Shown piece by piece: positions 1 through 9,096 of a stretch of DNA of 64,000 nt; the stretch's first letter is position 1; every line of letters begins with the position of its first letter. A program made the position numbers and the translations under genes. Below the pieces are notes generated by a model. That model was not told the DNA's origin and ran no database searches. It worked only from the letters and a program-made list of their open reading frames with translations. Source of the stretch: Pseudomonas profundi (GTDB lineage: Bacteria > Pseudomonadota > Gammaproteobacteria > Pseudomonadales > Pseudomonadaceae); contig NZ_VTPZ01000003.1 of the NCBI RefSeq assembly GCF_008638305.1, positions 62,001 through 126,000 of the forward strand, read 5' to 3'.

Positions 1-610
1 GCAACTGCCGGCCCGGTAAACGCAATTGTCCCTGGCCGCGCACCGGTTGCGTGGCAACCGGACCGGCTACGGGTTTGTCAGTTTCAGCGGGTAACGCCGA
101 AGAGACCGGAGTGGCTGCGCTGGCAGGCGGAGCCGAGCTGGGCTTGTGCCCACCGGTAAGATTGGCAATGGTGTCCTGAGCCGTACCGACACTGGCCCGG
201 GCCTTTCGCCCCTCCAGTAGTTCAAGCTTGCCAGCGCGGTGCAGCGCCTTACGCACCTTGGCCACCAACTGCTCGTTGCTGAATGGTTTGCCGATGTAGT
301 CGCTGACCCCGGACTGTATGGCTTCGACCACGTTTTCCTTGTCGCCGCGACTGGTCACCATGATAAAGGGTATAGCCGCCGCGTCCGGCTGCCCTCTGAA
401 CCACTGGAGCAACTCGAGGCCATTCATCTCGGGCATCTCCCAGTCGCATAGAATGAGATCGAAACCCACGCGACTGAGGATCTGCTGGGCCTTGCGACCA
501 TCGACCGCCTCTTCGACCTGCACGCCGGGAAAATGACTACGCAGAGCCTTTTTCACCAGGTCACGGATGAACGGAGCGTCGTCGACTACCAGGACCGAGA
601 CTTTCGCCAT
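1..610 (-). CDS. Response regulator with N-terminal CheY-like receiver (3' end outside window)
   Basis: Reading the minus strand from the ATG at 610 gives MAKVSVLVVDDAPFIRDLVKKAL, a CheY-type receiver. It has the acidic pair VVDD near residue 10, the phospho-acceptor Asp in the LILCDWEMP segment near residue 54, a TSRGDKENV segment with the conserved Thr/Ser, and the conserved Lys in IGKPF near residue 105. After about residue 125 comes a Pro/Ala-rich linker (GGHKPSSAPPASAATP) followed by RGQGQLRLP, and the frame is still open at base 1. From memory, pseudomonads have response regulators with this receiver, linker and a second C-terminal region; the output part is off the window. The protein probably relays a phosphorylation signal in the cytoplasm. 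Its target cannot be deduced here. Confidence 0.85.
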   Translation of the reverse strand, partial: MAKVSVLVVDDAPFIRDLVKKALRSHFPGVQVEEAVDGRKAQQILSRVGFDLILCDWEMPEMNGLELLQWFRGQPDAAAIPFIMVTSRGDKENVVEAIQSGVSDYIGKPFSNEQLVAKVRKALHRAGKLELLEGRKARASVGTAQDTIANLTGGHKPSSAPPASAATPVSSALPAETDKPVAGPVATQPVRGQGQLRLPGRQL

Positions 611-767
611 GTTGATTCTCTTTGAACAGATAACCTGCGCAGCTTACCGCAGAGTGCTGGCAAACCCCAATCAACCAGCGGGGATTTCAGGCAATTTAGC
701 GCGTGGCAGAGGGTTCGGCCTGAGGAGAAGTGACAACACCCCGCCCGCCATGACGACAGGCGGGGGA

Positions 768-978
768 CTAGGGTCTGTTGCCGTTTCATCGCGAGCCGCG
801 TTGCTGTGTCAAATGGCGCCAGGCCGGGCGGCGATCCGCAAGGCGCGGGACGCAGGAAATGGTTGTTCCCTTGCCCAGTCCGCAACGCCTCATGGGGTCA
901 TTTGCCAGGCAACCTAGGCGGCCCCACCCGAAGGGACGGGGCCCGTCGCGGCCGTGACGAAACGGCAACAGACCCTAG
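768..978. mobile_element. MITE-like element with perfect 20-bp terminal inverted repeats
   Basis: Bases 768-787 read CTAGGGTCTGTTGCCGTTTC and bases 959-978 are their exact reverse complement, enclosing a 211-bp segment. The interior has a GC-rich hairpin around 919-943 (GGCCCC...GGGGCC) and no convincing reading frame. Both ends carry CTAG at the extreme tip, which may be part of the end or a palindromic target. The size, perfect ends and lack of coding capacity fit a miniature inverted-repeat element or a mobile non-coding repeat. A related terminus (GGCAACAGCCCCTA) occurs at 8975-8988, at the right edge of the tandem repeats. No transposase is present, so mobility is inferred. Confidence 0.6.
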
Positions 979-982
979 CGGG

Positions 983-2149
983 TCAGACGCCCTGAACGGT
1001 GCCGTTGACCGCGTTGAGGAATAGCTTCTGATACGCTGCTGCATCCAGCTGGCGAGCGTTGGTGCGAGCTGTTACATCCTTGGCTGACATCTTGCCAACC
1101 AGTTCGGCCTGACTGTCGTCAACACCGATCTCTGCCAGCGTGTGCGGGATGTCCAGCTCCTTGCGCAGGTCGAGTATCCATTGCATCACACCGTCAAAGT
1201 TGGCCTGTTCCAGTCCCAGGTAGCGCGCCAGACGGACAGTCTCTTGTTCAATGGCGGGCCGGTTGGCCTCCATGACGTAGGGCAGCATGATTGCGTTAAG
1301 CAAACCGTGGTGACTGTCGTAGAGCGCGCCTACGCTATGCGATACCGAATGAATCGCGCCCAGCCCGCGCTGGAACGCCGTGGCGCCCATACTCGAGGCA
1401 ACCATCATCTGCAAACGGGCATGGATGTCCGAGCCGTCAGCCGTTGCGCGGGGCAGGAATTCCTTGATCAGGCGAACACCTTCCAGCGCGATACCTTCGG
1501 CCATCGGATGAAAGACTGGCGCGAAGAAGGCTTCGATGTTGTGGGCCAGCGCGTCCATACCGGTCGCCGCAGTGAGTTTGGGCGGCAGACCAACGGTCAG
1601 TTCAGGGTCAAGGATGACGATCGGCGGCATCATGCGCGCGTTGAAGATGATGCGTTTGCTATGCGATTCCTCATCGGATATCACCGCAGCCTGACCTACT
1701 TCCGAGCCGGTGCCCGCGGTAGTCGGCACGGCAACCAGCGGCAGCATTTTGCTGACATCGACCACAGCCGGGTTCTGCGCTTCCCAAAGCGTGCAGCTCT
1801 GGTTTGCGATCAGAGCGATGGCCTTGGCTGCGTCGATAGCGGAACCGCCACCGAAAGCGATCACGCCATCATGTTCACCTTCGTGAAGCGCCGCAACACC
1901 GTCAGCCACGTTGCCGCCAGTAGGGTTGCCCTTTACGCCGGTGAACAGTCCGGGACGCAGACCGTGGTCGCGGCATTGCTGCAAGGCCTGCTCGATCATA
2001 GGCAGTGCGGCCAGGCCGGGGTCAGTAACCAGCAGCGGCGCTTTCATACCCAGCTGACCACAGCTCTTGGCCAGTTCGCTGATACGTCCGGCGCCGACTT
2101 TTACCGCTGTCGGATAGTGCCAATTCATGCTGTAAGAGGTAATTTCCAT
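983..2149 (-). CDS. Iron-containing alcohol dehydrogenase
   Basis: A 388-residue protein of the Fe-ADH (group III) family, the usual length. The N-terminal half is a Rossmann-like NAD(P)-binding domain with the signature GGGSAIDAAKAIA near residue 100. The C-terminal half is helical and carries the metal ligands: ATGMDALAHNIEAF supplies Asp and His, GAIHSVSHSVGA supplies a His, and YDSHHGLLNA supplies the last His. Family members reversibly oxidise alcohols or diols to aldehydes with NAD(P). The substrate cannot be read from sequence. The ATG at 2149 has GGAGAACTC just upstream. The gene stands alone; a MITE-like element begins 5 bp beyond its stop codon. Confidence 0.9.
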   Translation of the reverse strand: MEITSYSMNWHYPTAVKVGAGRISELAKSCGQLGMKAPLLVTDPGLAALPMIEQALQQCRDHGLRPGLFTGVKGNPTGGNVADGVAALHEGEHDGVIAFGGGSAIDAAKAIALIANQSCTLWEAQNPAVVDVSKMLPLVAVPTTAGTGSEVGQAAVISDEESHSKRIIFNARMMPPIVILDPELTVGLPPKLTAATGMDALAHNIEAFFAPVFHPMAEGIALEGVRLIKEFLPRATADGSDIHARLQMMVASSMGATAFQRGLGAIHSVSHSVGALYDSHHGLLNAIMLPYVMEANRPAIEQETVRLARYLGLEQANFDGVMQWILDLRKELDIPHTLAEIGVDDSQAELVGKMSAKDVTARTNARQLDAAAYQKLFLNAVNGTVQGV

Positions 2150-2415
2150 GAGTTCTCCGCTACCCTCATCAGGATTGAAATTTGCTTGATTTTACAACCC
2201 TTGACCGCTGGATTGCTGCCATCCGGGGTACAAAATTCAAAATTGTCCCGAAACATACCCAAATCGAGGGCTGTAGTCTATCTACCAGGGATCATGCGAC
2301 AACCTGGCGCTTGATTAAATTGAATCGCAGTGCAAACTTGCGGTCACAGGATCTACAATCCGCCGACAAAACAAGCAGGCCTGACCTGCGACAGAACAGC
2401 CTCTGAGGATATGTC

Positions 2416-2742
2416 ATGAAAAAGTTTTTGTTACCCCTTGCCGTCACCGGCGCACTCTTCTCTGCTCAAGCGGTCACTGCCCAGGAAGCGGGCGAAGGCG
2501 GCGAAGCCTTGTTCAAAAGCAAGCCCTGCGTTGCCTGCCATAATGTCGACGCGCAGCTGGTTGGCCCGGCTCTGAAGGCTGTCGCTGCCAAATACCAAGA
2601 AGAAGAAAATGCAGTCGAAACCATTGCTGCCAACATCAAGAATGGTTCTTCCGGCCAGTGGGGCGCAATCCCCATGCCGCCGAACCAGGTTACCGAAGAT
2701 GAAGCCAAGCTTCTCGCTGAATGGGTTATGACTCTCGAATAA
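2416..2742 (+). CDS. Cytochrome c551-type class I c-type cytochrome
   Basis: A 108-residue protein with a signal peptide (residues 1-22, cleaved after a VTA-like site) followed by an 86-residue mature domain. The haem-binding CVACH motif lies near residue 39, the axial Met lies in IPMPPN near residue 87, and a conserved C-terminal helix ([13 protein letters not shown]) ends the protein. Together these match the Pseudomonas cytochrome c551 family, small periplasmic electron carriers that donate to terminal reductases such as cd1 nitrite reductase or cytochrome c peroxidase. No denitrification gene is nearby, so the partner is unknown. AGGA lies 10 bases before the ATG, and a strong terminator follows the stop codon, so the gene is probably transcribed alone. 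Confidence 0.9.
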   Translation: MKKFLLPLAVTGALFSAQAVTAQEAGEGGEALFKSKPCVACHNVDAQLVGPALKAVAAKYQEEENAVETIAANIKNGSSGQWGAIPMPPNQVTEDEAKLLAEWVMTLE

Positions 2743-2754
2743 CCGTTGAGTATC

Positions 2755-2796
2755 AAAAAAAGCCCGCTTCGGTTGAATCGAAGTGGGCTTTTTTGT
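2755..2796 (+). terminator. Rho-independent terminator after cytochrome c551
   Basis: Near-perfect stem AAAAAAGCCCGCTTCG / CGAAGTGGGCTTTTTT with a short loop and T-runs on both strands. It starts 13 bases after the cytochrome stop and can end transcription in either direction, insulating the pst operon. Confidence 0.9.
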
Positions 2797-2914
2797 GCCT
2801 GGAGATCCTTCAAGCATCGCTGTCAGACCGCTTTAGACTGCGCTTTTCAGAAAGAACAAGGCCGTCGAGGGAGCATCAGCTACAACCGACCACGTTTTTT
2901 CTGCTTTGTTTCGG

Positions 2915-2948
2915 CTGTCACAAAAGAGTCATCTTCCATGGATATATT
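2915..2948 (+). promoter_or_regulatory. Pho box and -10 element of the pst operon
   Basis: Bases 2915-2921 CTGTCAC, 2922-2925 AAAA and 2926-2932 GAGTCAT match the PhoB box (two CTGTCAT repeats with a 4-base spacer) at 12 of 14 repeat positions. TATATT at 2943-2948 lies 10 bases downstream, the usual place for the -10 element of a PhoB-activated promoter lacking a good -35. Expression of the downstream operon is therefore expected to rise under phosphate limitation. phoB and phoR are not in the window. Confidence 0.85.
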
Positions 2949-3047
2949 GGCTTCGTCGCCGAAAGGTCGGCTCAGGTTTCACAGCGGCATGCGCTGCAAC
3001 CTCAACCGATTTAGTGACCAAACCTAAATGTGGACAGGATATTGACC

Positions 3048-4049
3048 ATGAACAAAGCACTTACCGCCGCTTCCGTGACACTGATGTCCGGGATCTTAGC
3101 CGCACCCTTCGCCATGGCAGCTGAAACCGTTCAGGTAGATGGTTCCAGTACCGTTTTCCCGATTACCGAAGCTGTTGCCGAAGAGTTCCAGAAGGAAATG
3201 AAAGGCGACATCCGGGTGACCGTCGGCGTCTCCGGTACTGGCGGCGGCTTCAAGAAGTTCTGTAATGGTGAAACCGCCGCAACAGGTGCTTCACGTCCGA
3301 TCAAAAAAGAAGAGGCCGAACTGTGCAAGCAGAACGGTATCGAGTTCATCGAACTCCCTGTCTCCATGGATGCACTGACTGTTGTCATCCACCCCGATAA
3401 CGACTGGGCCACGACTATGACGGTCGAGGAACTGAAAAAAGTCTGGGAGCCTGAAGCACAGGGCAAGATCACCAACTGGAACCAGATCCGTTCCTCCTTC
3501 CCCGACAAGCCGCTGCGCCTCTATGGTGCCGGCACCGATTCCGGGACCTATGACTACTTCACCGCTGCCATCGTCGGCAAGGAACACTCCAGCCGCGGCG
3601 ATTTCACCGCCAGTGAAGATGACAACGTGCTGGTTCAGGGCGTGGCCAACGACCCGAGCGCCATGGGCTTCTTCGGTCTTGCCTACTATGAAGAAAACAA
3701 GGACAAGCTGGACGCTGTAGCGATTTCATGGAAGGGCAAGGAAGCGGTACTGCCTTCCGTCGAGACCGCTGGCAACGGTTCCTACCAGCCGCTGTCGCGT
3801 CCGATCTTCATGTACGCCAGCAAGAACAAGATGCAGTCAGAACCGCATTCCATGAAATTCATGGAATACTATCTGAACGAAGATAAATCCGCCGACCTGG
3901 TAGAGGAAGTTGGCTATGTGCCGATGAGCTCAGAATCCTACCAGGCAGCCCTGCGCACCCTGCGTGAACTGGAAGTAGGCACTGCCTTCACCGGTTCAGA
4001 GATCGGCGTGAACGTTGTAGAGTTGCTCAGCCGCGACAAGCACTACTGA
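3048..4049 (+). CDS. pstS: Phosphate ABC transporter, periplasmic substrate-binding protein PstS
   Basis: A 333-residue protein with a signal peptide (residues 1-24, ending in FAMA). The mature part starts [22 protein letters not shown], and this GSST loop binds phosphate. A second ligand segment is [16 protein letters not shown] near residue 65, and [12 protein letters not shown] near residue 165 is the third. PstS captures phosphate in the periplasm and delivers it to PstCA. I chose the ATG at 3048 over an upstream in-frame ATG at 3030, because it gives a clean signal peptide and follows GGACAGGAT. It is the first gene of the operon, directly behind the Pho box. Confidence 0.95.
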   Translation: MNKALTAASVTLMSGILAAPFAMAAETVQVDGSSTVFPITEAVAEEFQKEMKGDIRVTVGVSGTGGGFKKFCNGETAATGASRPIKKEEAELCKQNGIEFIELPVSMDALTVVIHPDNDWATTMTVEELKKVWEPEAQGKITNWNQIRSSFPDKPLRLYGAGTDSGTYDYFTAAIVGKEHSSRGDFTASEDDNVLVQGVANDPSAMGFFGLAYYEENKDKLDAVAISWKGKEAVLPSVETAGNGSYQPLSRPIFMYASKNKMQSEPHSMKFMEYYLNEDKSADLVEEVGYVPMSSESYQAALRTLRELEVGTAFTGSEIGVNVVELLSRDKHY

Positions 4050-4069
4050 GTAGATCGGCAGAAAAGCAG

Positions 4070-4091
4070 GAGTGCGCCAGATGGCGCGCTC
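4070..4091 (+). terminator. Intercistronic hairpin between pstS and pstC
   Basis: GAGTGCGCC-AGAT-GGCGCGCTC forms a 9-bp stem with one G-T pair, 20 bases after the pstS stop, followed by only a weak T-rich stretch. Such hairpins often protect or attenuate, so that the binding protein is made in excess of the membrane subunits. That role here is inferred. Confidence 0.55.
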
Positions 4092-4146
4092 TTGTTGCCG
4101 TTTCTGAACCCTGACCATCAGCAAGTTTCACCGCAGCAGGCCTATT

Positions 4147-5085
4147 ATGCTTAACACGCCAGATGACCAGTTGCGAGCCGCTGTTACCCCGGCTCCCAAC
4201 TTCCTGCGCAAGCGTGCAATGATCGACAAGCTGGCGAGATGTATTCTGTTCGCCGCTGCCGCCGTATCGGTCTTCGTGACCATCGGTATCGTTTACATTC
4301 TGGTCAGCGAGTCGCTGGTTTTCTTTGAGAACGTCTCGCTGACGGAATTTCTGACGTCCACCACCTGGACTCCCCTTTTCGCAGCACCCTCCTTCGGGAT
4401 CTGGCCGCTGCTATCCGGTACGCTGACTGTATCCGCGATTGCCCTGTCGATCGCCATTCCACTCGGCTTGCTGCTGGCGATCTACATGAGCGAGTACGCA
4501 CCGCCGAAGGTGCGTGAAGCAGTCAAACCGGTATTGGAGATGCTCGAAGGCGTACCGACCATCGTTTACGGCTACTTCGCCCTGATGATGGTGACGCCCC
4601 TGTTGCAGGCCTTCATTCCGGGGCTGCCCGGTTTCAACATGCTCTCGCCGGGTATCGTTATGGGCATCATGATCCTTCCCTATACGACCTCGCTCAGCGA
4701 GGACGCCATGCGCGCTGTACCGCGCGAGCTGCGAGAAGGCGCCTACGCACTGGGATATTCACGTTTTTACACAGCGATCAAGGTCGTGATCCCGGCAGCC
4801 ATTTCCGGTATTACCGCGGCCTTCATTCTTGCCATGTCCCGCGCCGTCGGAGAAACCATGGTGGTGGCGATTGCGGCAGGCCAGATGGCCAACTTCACCT
4901 TCAACCCAATGGAAGGTGCCGCGACCATCACCACCTTCATCGTGCAGGTCAGCCTCGGCGACGTACGCCATGGCTCGATTGGCTACCAGTCCATCTTCGC
5001 GGTCGGTCTTGTGCTGTTCCTGATGACGCTGCTGTTCAACGTCATCGGCTTCATGCTGCGCCGCCGCTACCGTCTGGCTTATTGA
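4147..5085 (+). CDS. pstC: Phosphate ABC transporter permease PstC
   Basis: A 312-residue integral membrane protein with about six transmembrane helices. The first, ILFAAAAVSVFVTIGIVYIL, is near residue 35. The BPD-type permease EAA loop lies in the C-terminal third, where the conserved segment RELREGAYALGYSRF reads into SRAVGETMVVAIAAG. With PstA it forms the inner-membrane channel for phosphate driven by PstB. It is the short form typical of most bacteria; I recall that some Pseudomonas PstC proteins are about twice this length. pstA begins 8 bp after the stop codon, so the two are surely co-transcribed. Confidence 0.95.
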   Translation: MLNTPDDQLRAAVTPAPNFLRKRAMIDKLARCILFAAAAVSVFVTIGIVYILVSESLVFFENVSLTEFLTSTTWTPLFAAPSFGIWPLLSGTLTVSAIALSIAIPLGLLLAIYMSEYAPPKVREAVKPVLEMLEGVPTIVYGYFALMMVTPLLQAFIPGLPGFNMLSPGIVMGIMILPYTTSLSEDAMRAVPRELREGAYALGYSRFYTAIKVVIPAAISGITAAFILAMSRAVGETMVVAIAAGQMANFTFNPMEGAATITTFIVQVSLGDVRHGSIGYQSIFAVGLVLFLMTLLFNVIGFMLRRRYRLAY

Positions 5086-5093
5086 GGTAAAAC

Positions 5094-6029
5094 ATGGCTA
5101 CGTTAAATCAAACTATCAGTGACGCGCAGGGCCATGCCTCGCTGGTCCGGCGCAACAAGAATCAGGACATCCTGATCGCCGGGCTGGGCATGCTGATCCT
5201 GGTGATCGCCATCTCTACGCTGCTGGCGATGTTCCTGGATCTGTTCATTACCGGCCTGCCACGCTTGCAGGATCCTGACTTCTACATGAGCTTCCCGTCG
5301 CGCAAGGCGGAGCAAGCGGGCATCCTCTCGGCCTGGGTCGGCACTATCCTGGTCATGATCGTTACCGCTGCCATCTCGATACCACTGGGCGTCGCTGCTG
5401 GCGTCTATCTCGAGGAATACGCTGGCTCCAACTGGATGACCGACCTCATCGAGATCAATGTCACCAACCTCGCCGGCGTGCCGTCAATCGTGTACGGCCT
5501 GCTGGCGCTCGGCCTGTTTATCTATGCGTTCGGCATGAGCGAGACGGTATTGGTCGCGGGCCTGGTGCTGTCGCTGCTGATTCTGCCGGTAATCATCGTT
5601 TCCACGCGGGAAGCCATCCGGTCGATACCGGAGGCGTACAAGGAAGCCGCGATCGGTCTTGGCGCGGATCAATGGCAGACCACCTACGCCTACATCCTGC
5701 CAGCGGCGCGTCCGGGCATCATCACCGGCGCGATAGTCGGCCTGTCACGGGCGATCGGCGAAACAGCACCGATCATCACCATCGGCGCGCTGACCTACAT
5801 TGCGTTCCTGCCCAACGCGCCGATCAGCGGCGACTTCCCGTTCATCAATTTCGACTGGATCACCAGCCCGTTCACGGTCATGCCGATCCAGATGTTCAGC
5901 TGGGTGTCTCGTCCGCAAGCCGAGTTCCAGATCAACGCCGCGGCAGCAGGGGTTGTATTGATGGTGCTGACGCTGATGATGAACGCCATCGCTATCTACA
6001 TTCGCTACAAGGTTCGCCACAAGGACTGA
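5094..6029 (+). CDS. pstA: Phosphate ABC transporter permease PstA
   Basis: A 311-residue membrane protein with about six helices, beginning with DILIAGLGMLILVIAISTLL near residue 25. The ABC-permease signature EAYKEAAIGLGADQW precedes SRAIGETAPIITIGA, which matches the PstA consensus. It pairs with PstC in the phosphate channel. A sizeable periplasmic loop between the last two helices is present, as is usual for the family. The start follows GAGGTAAAAC closely, and the stop is 51 bp before pstB. Confidence 0.95.
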   Translation: MATLNQTISDAQGHASLVRRNKNQDILIAGLGMLILVIAISTLLAMFLDLFITGLPRLQDPDFYMSFPSRKAEQAGILSAWVGTILVMIVTAAISIPLGVAAGVYLEEYAGSNWMTDLIEINVTNLAGVPSIVYGLLALGLFIYAFGMSETVLVAGLVLSLLILPVIIVSTREAIRSIPEAYKEAAIGLGADQWQTTYAYILPAARPGIITGAIVGLSRAIGETAPIITIGALTYIAFLPNAPISGDFPFINFDWITSPFTVMPIQMFSWVSRPQAEFQINAAAAGVVLMVLTLMMNAIAIYIRYKVRHKD

Positions 6030-6080
6030 TACCGGTCCCAAACCAGGCTCCTCGTACATAGACGATTACGGTAAACATAT

Positions 6081-6977
6081 ATGACTTCCTTCAGCAAAAG
6101 CATTGGCATGATGAAAAACGTCAGCACGACCGCAGAACCCGTAGCAACCAAACGGACCCATAGCGCCCCTCCGCCCGCCTCGGCCGGACAGGAAGATACC
6201 TGGCTGCTCGAACCGGAAGAGGAATTGCGTGCGCGGGTGTCTGATCTGGAGTTCTGGTATGGCGACGGTACCCAGGCTATCCAGAAACTGAATATGCCTC
6301 TGGTAGACAAGCGCGTCACTGCCTTGATTGGCCCTTCAGGCTGCGGCAAGAGTACCTTCCTGCGCTGCCTGAACCGCATGCACGACCTGTACAAAGGCGT
6401 GAAATATTCCGGCGAGATCACCCTGATGCCGGAGAACGTGAATCTCATCGAGCTCGACCCGATGGTGGTCCGCCTGCGAGTGGGCATGGTTTTCCAGAAG
6501 CCCAACCCCTTTCCCAAGACCATCTACGAAAACACCATCGCCGGGTTGCGCATTCGCGGCATCAAGAAGCGCGCAGTGCTGGATGAAATGGCCGAGAAGT
6601 CGCTGCGCCAGGCGGCGCTGTGGGATGAGGTCAAGGACCGCCTGCATCAATCTGCCCTGAGCCTCTCCGGCGGTCAGCAGCAGCGCCTGTGTATCGCCCG
6701 CGCTTTGGCGGTACAACCGGATATCCTGCTGCTCGACGAACCCACGTCGGCGCTGGATCCGATCGCGACGGCGCGCATCGAGGATCTGCTCAATGAGCTG
6801 GAAGGTCAGGTCACCATCCTGATGGTGACGCACAACATGCAGCAGGCTGCGCGTATCTCCAACTACACCGCTTACATGTACATGGGTCAACTGGTCGAAT
6901 TCAACGAGACCGATGCGCTGTTCACCCGCCCGAAGTGCCAACGCACGGAAGACTATATTTCCGGCCGGTTCGGCTGA
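6081..6977 (+). CDS. pstB: Phosphate ABC transporter ATP-binding protein PstB
   Basis: A 298-residue ATPase. Walker A is GPSGCGKST near residue 86, the Q-loop follows in [16 protein letters not shown], the ABC signature is LSGGQQQR near residue 194, and Walker B is [12 protein letters not shown] near residue 215. The switch His is in [13 protein letters not shown]. It hydrolyses ATP to drive phosphate uptake through PstCA. The protein carries about 50 extra N-terminal residues ([17 protein letters not shown]...) before the conserved domain, longer than the usual ~257-residue PstB, so a later start is possible. The phoU start lies 17 bp downstream. Confidence 0.95.
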   Translation: MTSFSKSIGMMKNVSTTAEPVATKRTHSAPPPASAGQEDTWLLEPEEELRARVSDLEFWYGDGTQAIQKLNMPLVDKRVTALIGPSGCGKSTFLRCLNRMHDLYKGVKYSGEITLMPENVNLIELDPMVVRLRVGMVFQKPNPFPKTIYENTIAGLRIRGIKKRAVLDEMAEKSLRQAALWDEVKDRLHQSALSLSGGQQQRLCIARALAVQPDILLLDEPTSALDPIATARIEDLLNELEGQVTILMVTHNMQQAARISNYTAYMYMGQLVEFNETDALFTRPKCQRTEDYISGRFG

Positions 6978-6994
6978 TAAAGGAGTCCCAGATA

Positions 6995-7720
6995 ATGACA
7001 ACAGATCGCGAAAGCCACCTTAAGCATATTTCCAGCCGCTTCAACGCCGACCTCAGTCAGCTCAAGCAGGATCTGCTGGAAATGGGTGGGCTGGTTGAAC
7101 AGCAACTGCGCCAGGCCGTCGAGGCACTCATCAACAGCGATGTTGAGCTGGCCCGTGAAGTCAAAGCCGGTGACAAGAAGGTCGACGCCATGGAACTGGC
7201 TATCGATGAAGAAGCCAACCGCGTCATCGCCAAGCGCCAGCCCACCGCCAGCGACCTGCGTCTGGTCATGTCGGTGGTGAAGATGGTCGCGGATATCGAG
7301 CGTATCGGCGACGAGGCGAAAAAGATTGCCAAGCTGACTATCGCACTAGCCGAAGAAACGACCAGCCCCTGGGGCCGCGTCGAAGTCCGGCATATTGGTA
7401 ATCATGTCGCCGTCATGCTGCGCGATGCCCTGGATTCCTTCGCCCGCTTCGACACCCAGGTAGCCCTGCAGGTCATGCGCGAGGACGATACCGTAGACAG
7501 CGAATACCGCAGCGCAACCCGCACCCTGGTCACCCACATGATGGAAGACACCCGTAACATCACCCGCTGCCTGAATATCATGTGGGTACTGCGCGCACTG
7601 GAACGCGTCGGCGACCACGCCGGTAATCTGGCGGAGCAGGTTATCTATATGGTCGAAGGCACCGACGTGCGCCACGCGCCGATGGAAATAGCCGAGCGCG
7701 CTGTCGAGGGTCGAGGTTGA
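6995..7720 (+). CDS. phoU: Phosphate signalling complex protein PhoU
   Basis: A 241-residue all-helical protein made of two PhoU repeats. Each has the metal-binding type E/DxxxD motif: DKKVDAMELAIDEEANRVIAKRQP in the first repeat and EDDTVDSEYRSATR in the second. Conserved AxxLERIGDxA-like segments are seen at MVADIERIGDEAKKIAKL and RALERVGDHAGNLAEQV. PhoU links PstB activity to the PhoR kinase and represses the Pho regulon when phosphate is plentiful. The start at 6995 follows AAAGGAGT at the ideal distance, and the operon ends at a strong terminator 20 bp after the stop. Confidence 0.95.
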   Translation: MTTDRESHLKHISSRFNADLSQLKQDLLEMGGLVEQQLRQAVEALINSDVELAREVKAGDKKVDAMELAIDEEANRVIAKRQPTASDLRLVMSVVKMVADIERIGDEAKKIAKLTIALAEETTSPWGRVEVRHIGNHVAVMLRDALDSFARFDTQVALQVMREDDTVDSEYRSATRTLVTHMMEDTRNITRCLNIMWVLRALERVGDHAGNLAEQVIYMVEGTDVRHAPMEIAERAVEGRG

Positions 7721-7741
7721 GGTCGGTTCGCAATGAAGCTG

Positions 7742-7767
7742 AAAGGGCCTATACAGGCCCTTTTTTT
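7742..7767 (+). terminator. Rho-independent terminator after phoU
   Basis: AAAGGGCC / GGCCCTTT stem with a 6-base loop, followed by a T-run (TTTTTTTATT). It closes the pst-phoU operon. Confidence 0.92.
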
Positions 7768-7934
7768 ATTTGTTTTGGCACAAACTGTCCGACCGGATTA
7801 GCGGTAGCCCACGAGCACGTTCATCCCCGGAAAGCACCAAACCACCTTTGGCAAAGGGGGCTAGGGGGATTGGCTTTTCGACTCAAAATGTTTCGCCAGA
7901 CTGGCTCAAGGTCATTGTGCCCGGCTGAACCGAA

Positions 7935-8961
7935 GCCAGTCGCCCACCGGCTGTCAGGATTACACAAGACGCCGTAAACCCCTCCCTGGGGGCTTGGTGA
8001 AAACATCCCTGTTTTCAACACTTGCTCCACTCTGACTGCCGGCGGGCTCGGTCGAGCATCGGCGTGATGCGGAGACTAAACCGATGTTGGGGTGTGCCAT
8101 CAGGCAACTCAAATCTCTACGCGAAGCGAGGCGACAGGACTGAGTCGACCGTGCGATGACAGGGATGTCATCGACGAGTTTACAGGGACGTACTTGCAGC
8201 GTGTCGGCGCAGCCCTGTCGGCTCGCAGAAGCTGGTCTCGAGCTCTCACCCAACTCAAACTAGCGGCCACGTCCCAAGCCAGTCGCCCACCGACTGTCAG
8301 GATTACGCAAGACGCCGTGAACCCCTCCCTGGGGGCTTGGTGAAAACATCCCTGTTTTCAACACTTGCTCCACTCTGACTGCCGGCGGACTTGAATGAGC
8401 ATTGGCGTGAAGCGGAGATTAAAAGCGCTTCCAGATTTTCCTGTCAGGCAACTCCGATCTTCATGCGAAGCGTGACGACAGGGCTAAGCCGACCGTGCGA
8501 TGACATGGATGTCATCGACGAGCTTACAGGGATGTACTTGCAGCGTGTCGGCGCAGGCCTGTCGGCTCGCGGAAGCTGGCCTCGAGCTCTCACCCAACTC
8601 AAACTAGCGGCTACGTCCCAGGCCAGTCGCCCACCGGCTGTCAGGGTTACGCAAGACGCCGTAAACCCATCCCTGGGGGCTTGGTGAAAACATCCCTGTT
8701 TTCAACACTTGCTTCACCCTGACAGCCGGTGGGCTCGGTCGAGCATCGTCGTGATGCGGAGAGTAAACCGGTGTTGGGGTGTGCCATCAGGCAACTCAAA
8801 TCTCTATGCGAAGCGAGGCGACAGGGTTGAGCCGACCGTGCGATGACAGGGATGTCATCGGCGAGCTTACAGGGACGTATTTGCAGCGTGTCGGCGCAGC
8901 CCTGTCGGCTCGCGGCAGCTGGCTTCGAGCTTTCACTCAACTCAAACTAGCGGCTACGTCC
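7935..8961. repeat. Three tandem copies of a ~343-bp non-coding repeat
   Basis: Copies start with GCCAGTCGCCCACC at 7935, 8278 and 8622, spaced 343 and 344 bp, and the last runs to about 8961. Each has the same order of blocks: GACGCCGTRAACCC, a CCCTGGGGGCTTGGTG block, the hairpin GAAAAC-ATCCCT-GTTTTC, a variable ~100-bp middle, the hairpin GATGAC-AGGGAT-GTCATC (less perfect in copy 2), TTACAGGGAYGTA, and ACTCAAACTAGCGG. Copies 1 and 3 are closest; copy 2 diverges in the middle. Short frames inside it exist on both strands but differ between copies, so I regard the array as non-coding. From memory, related extragenic repeats recur in Pseudomonas, Marinobacter and Halomonas genomes. Confidence 0.85.
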
Positions 8962-9096
8962 GGGGTCGAACGCCGGCAACAGCCCCTAACCATTGAGTGA
9001 TAACCCGCTATCACATAACATAGGCGCCTTCGCAGTTTTCAGTTTTCCCGCTTGACTGCTGCTACAAAAATTAAAACGCACATTACCGAGCATTCG

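Noticed and set aside
1142-2314. Long plus-strand frame opposite the Fe-ADH gene (390 codons)
   Set aside because: It is a GC-rich shadow of a clearly conserved gene on the other strand. The same reasoning removes 32883-34298 (opposite the desaturase-like gene) and 42789-44123 (opposite nirB).
2310-2330. TTGATTAAATTGAAT upstream of cytochrome c551 as an Anr/Fnr box
   Set aside because: Only the first half-site matches TTGAT-N4-ATCAA; the second half is wrong. Too weak to report as a site.
8092-8940. Open frames within the tandem repeats (8092-8343, 8391-8687 on plus; 8647-8940 on minus) that look alike
   Set aside because: They repeat because the DNA repeats. Frames are not kept in all copies, there is no ribosome site, and both strands are equally open, so I treat the array as non-coding.
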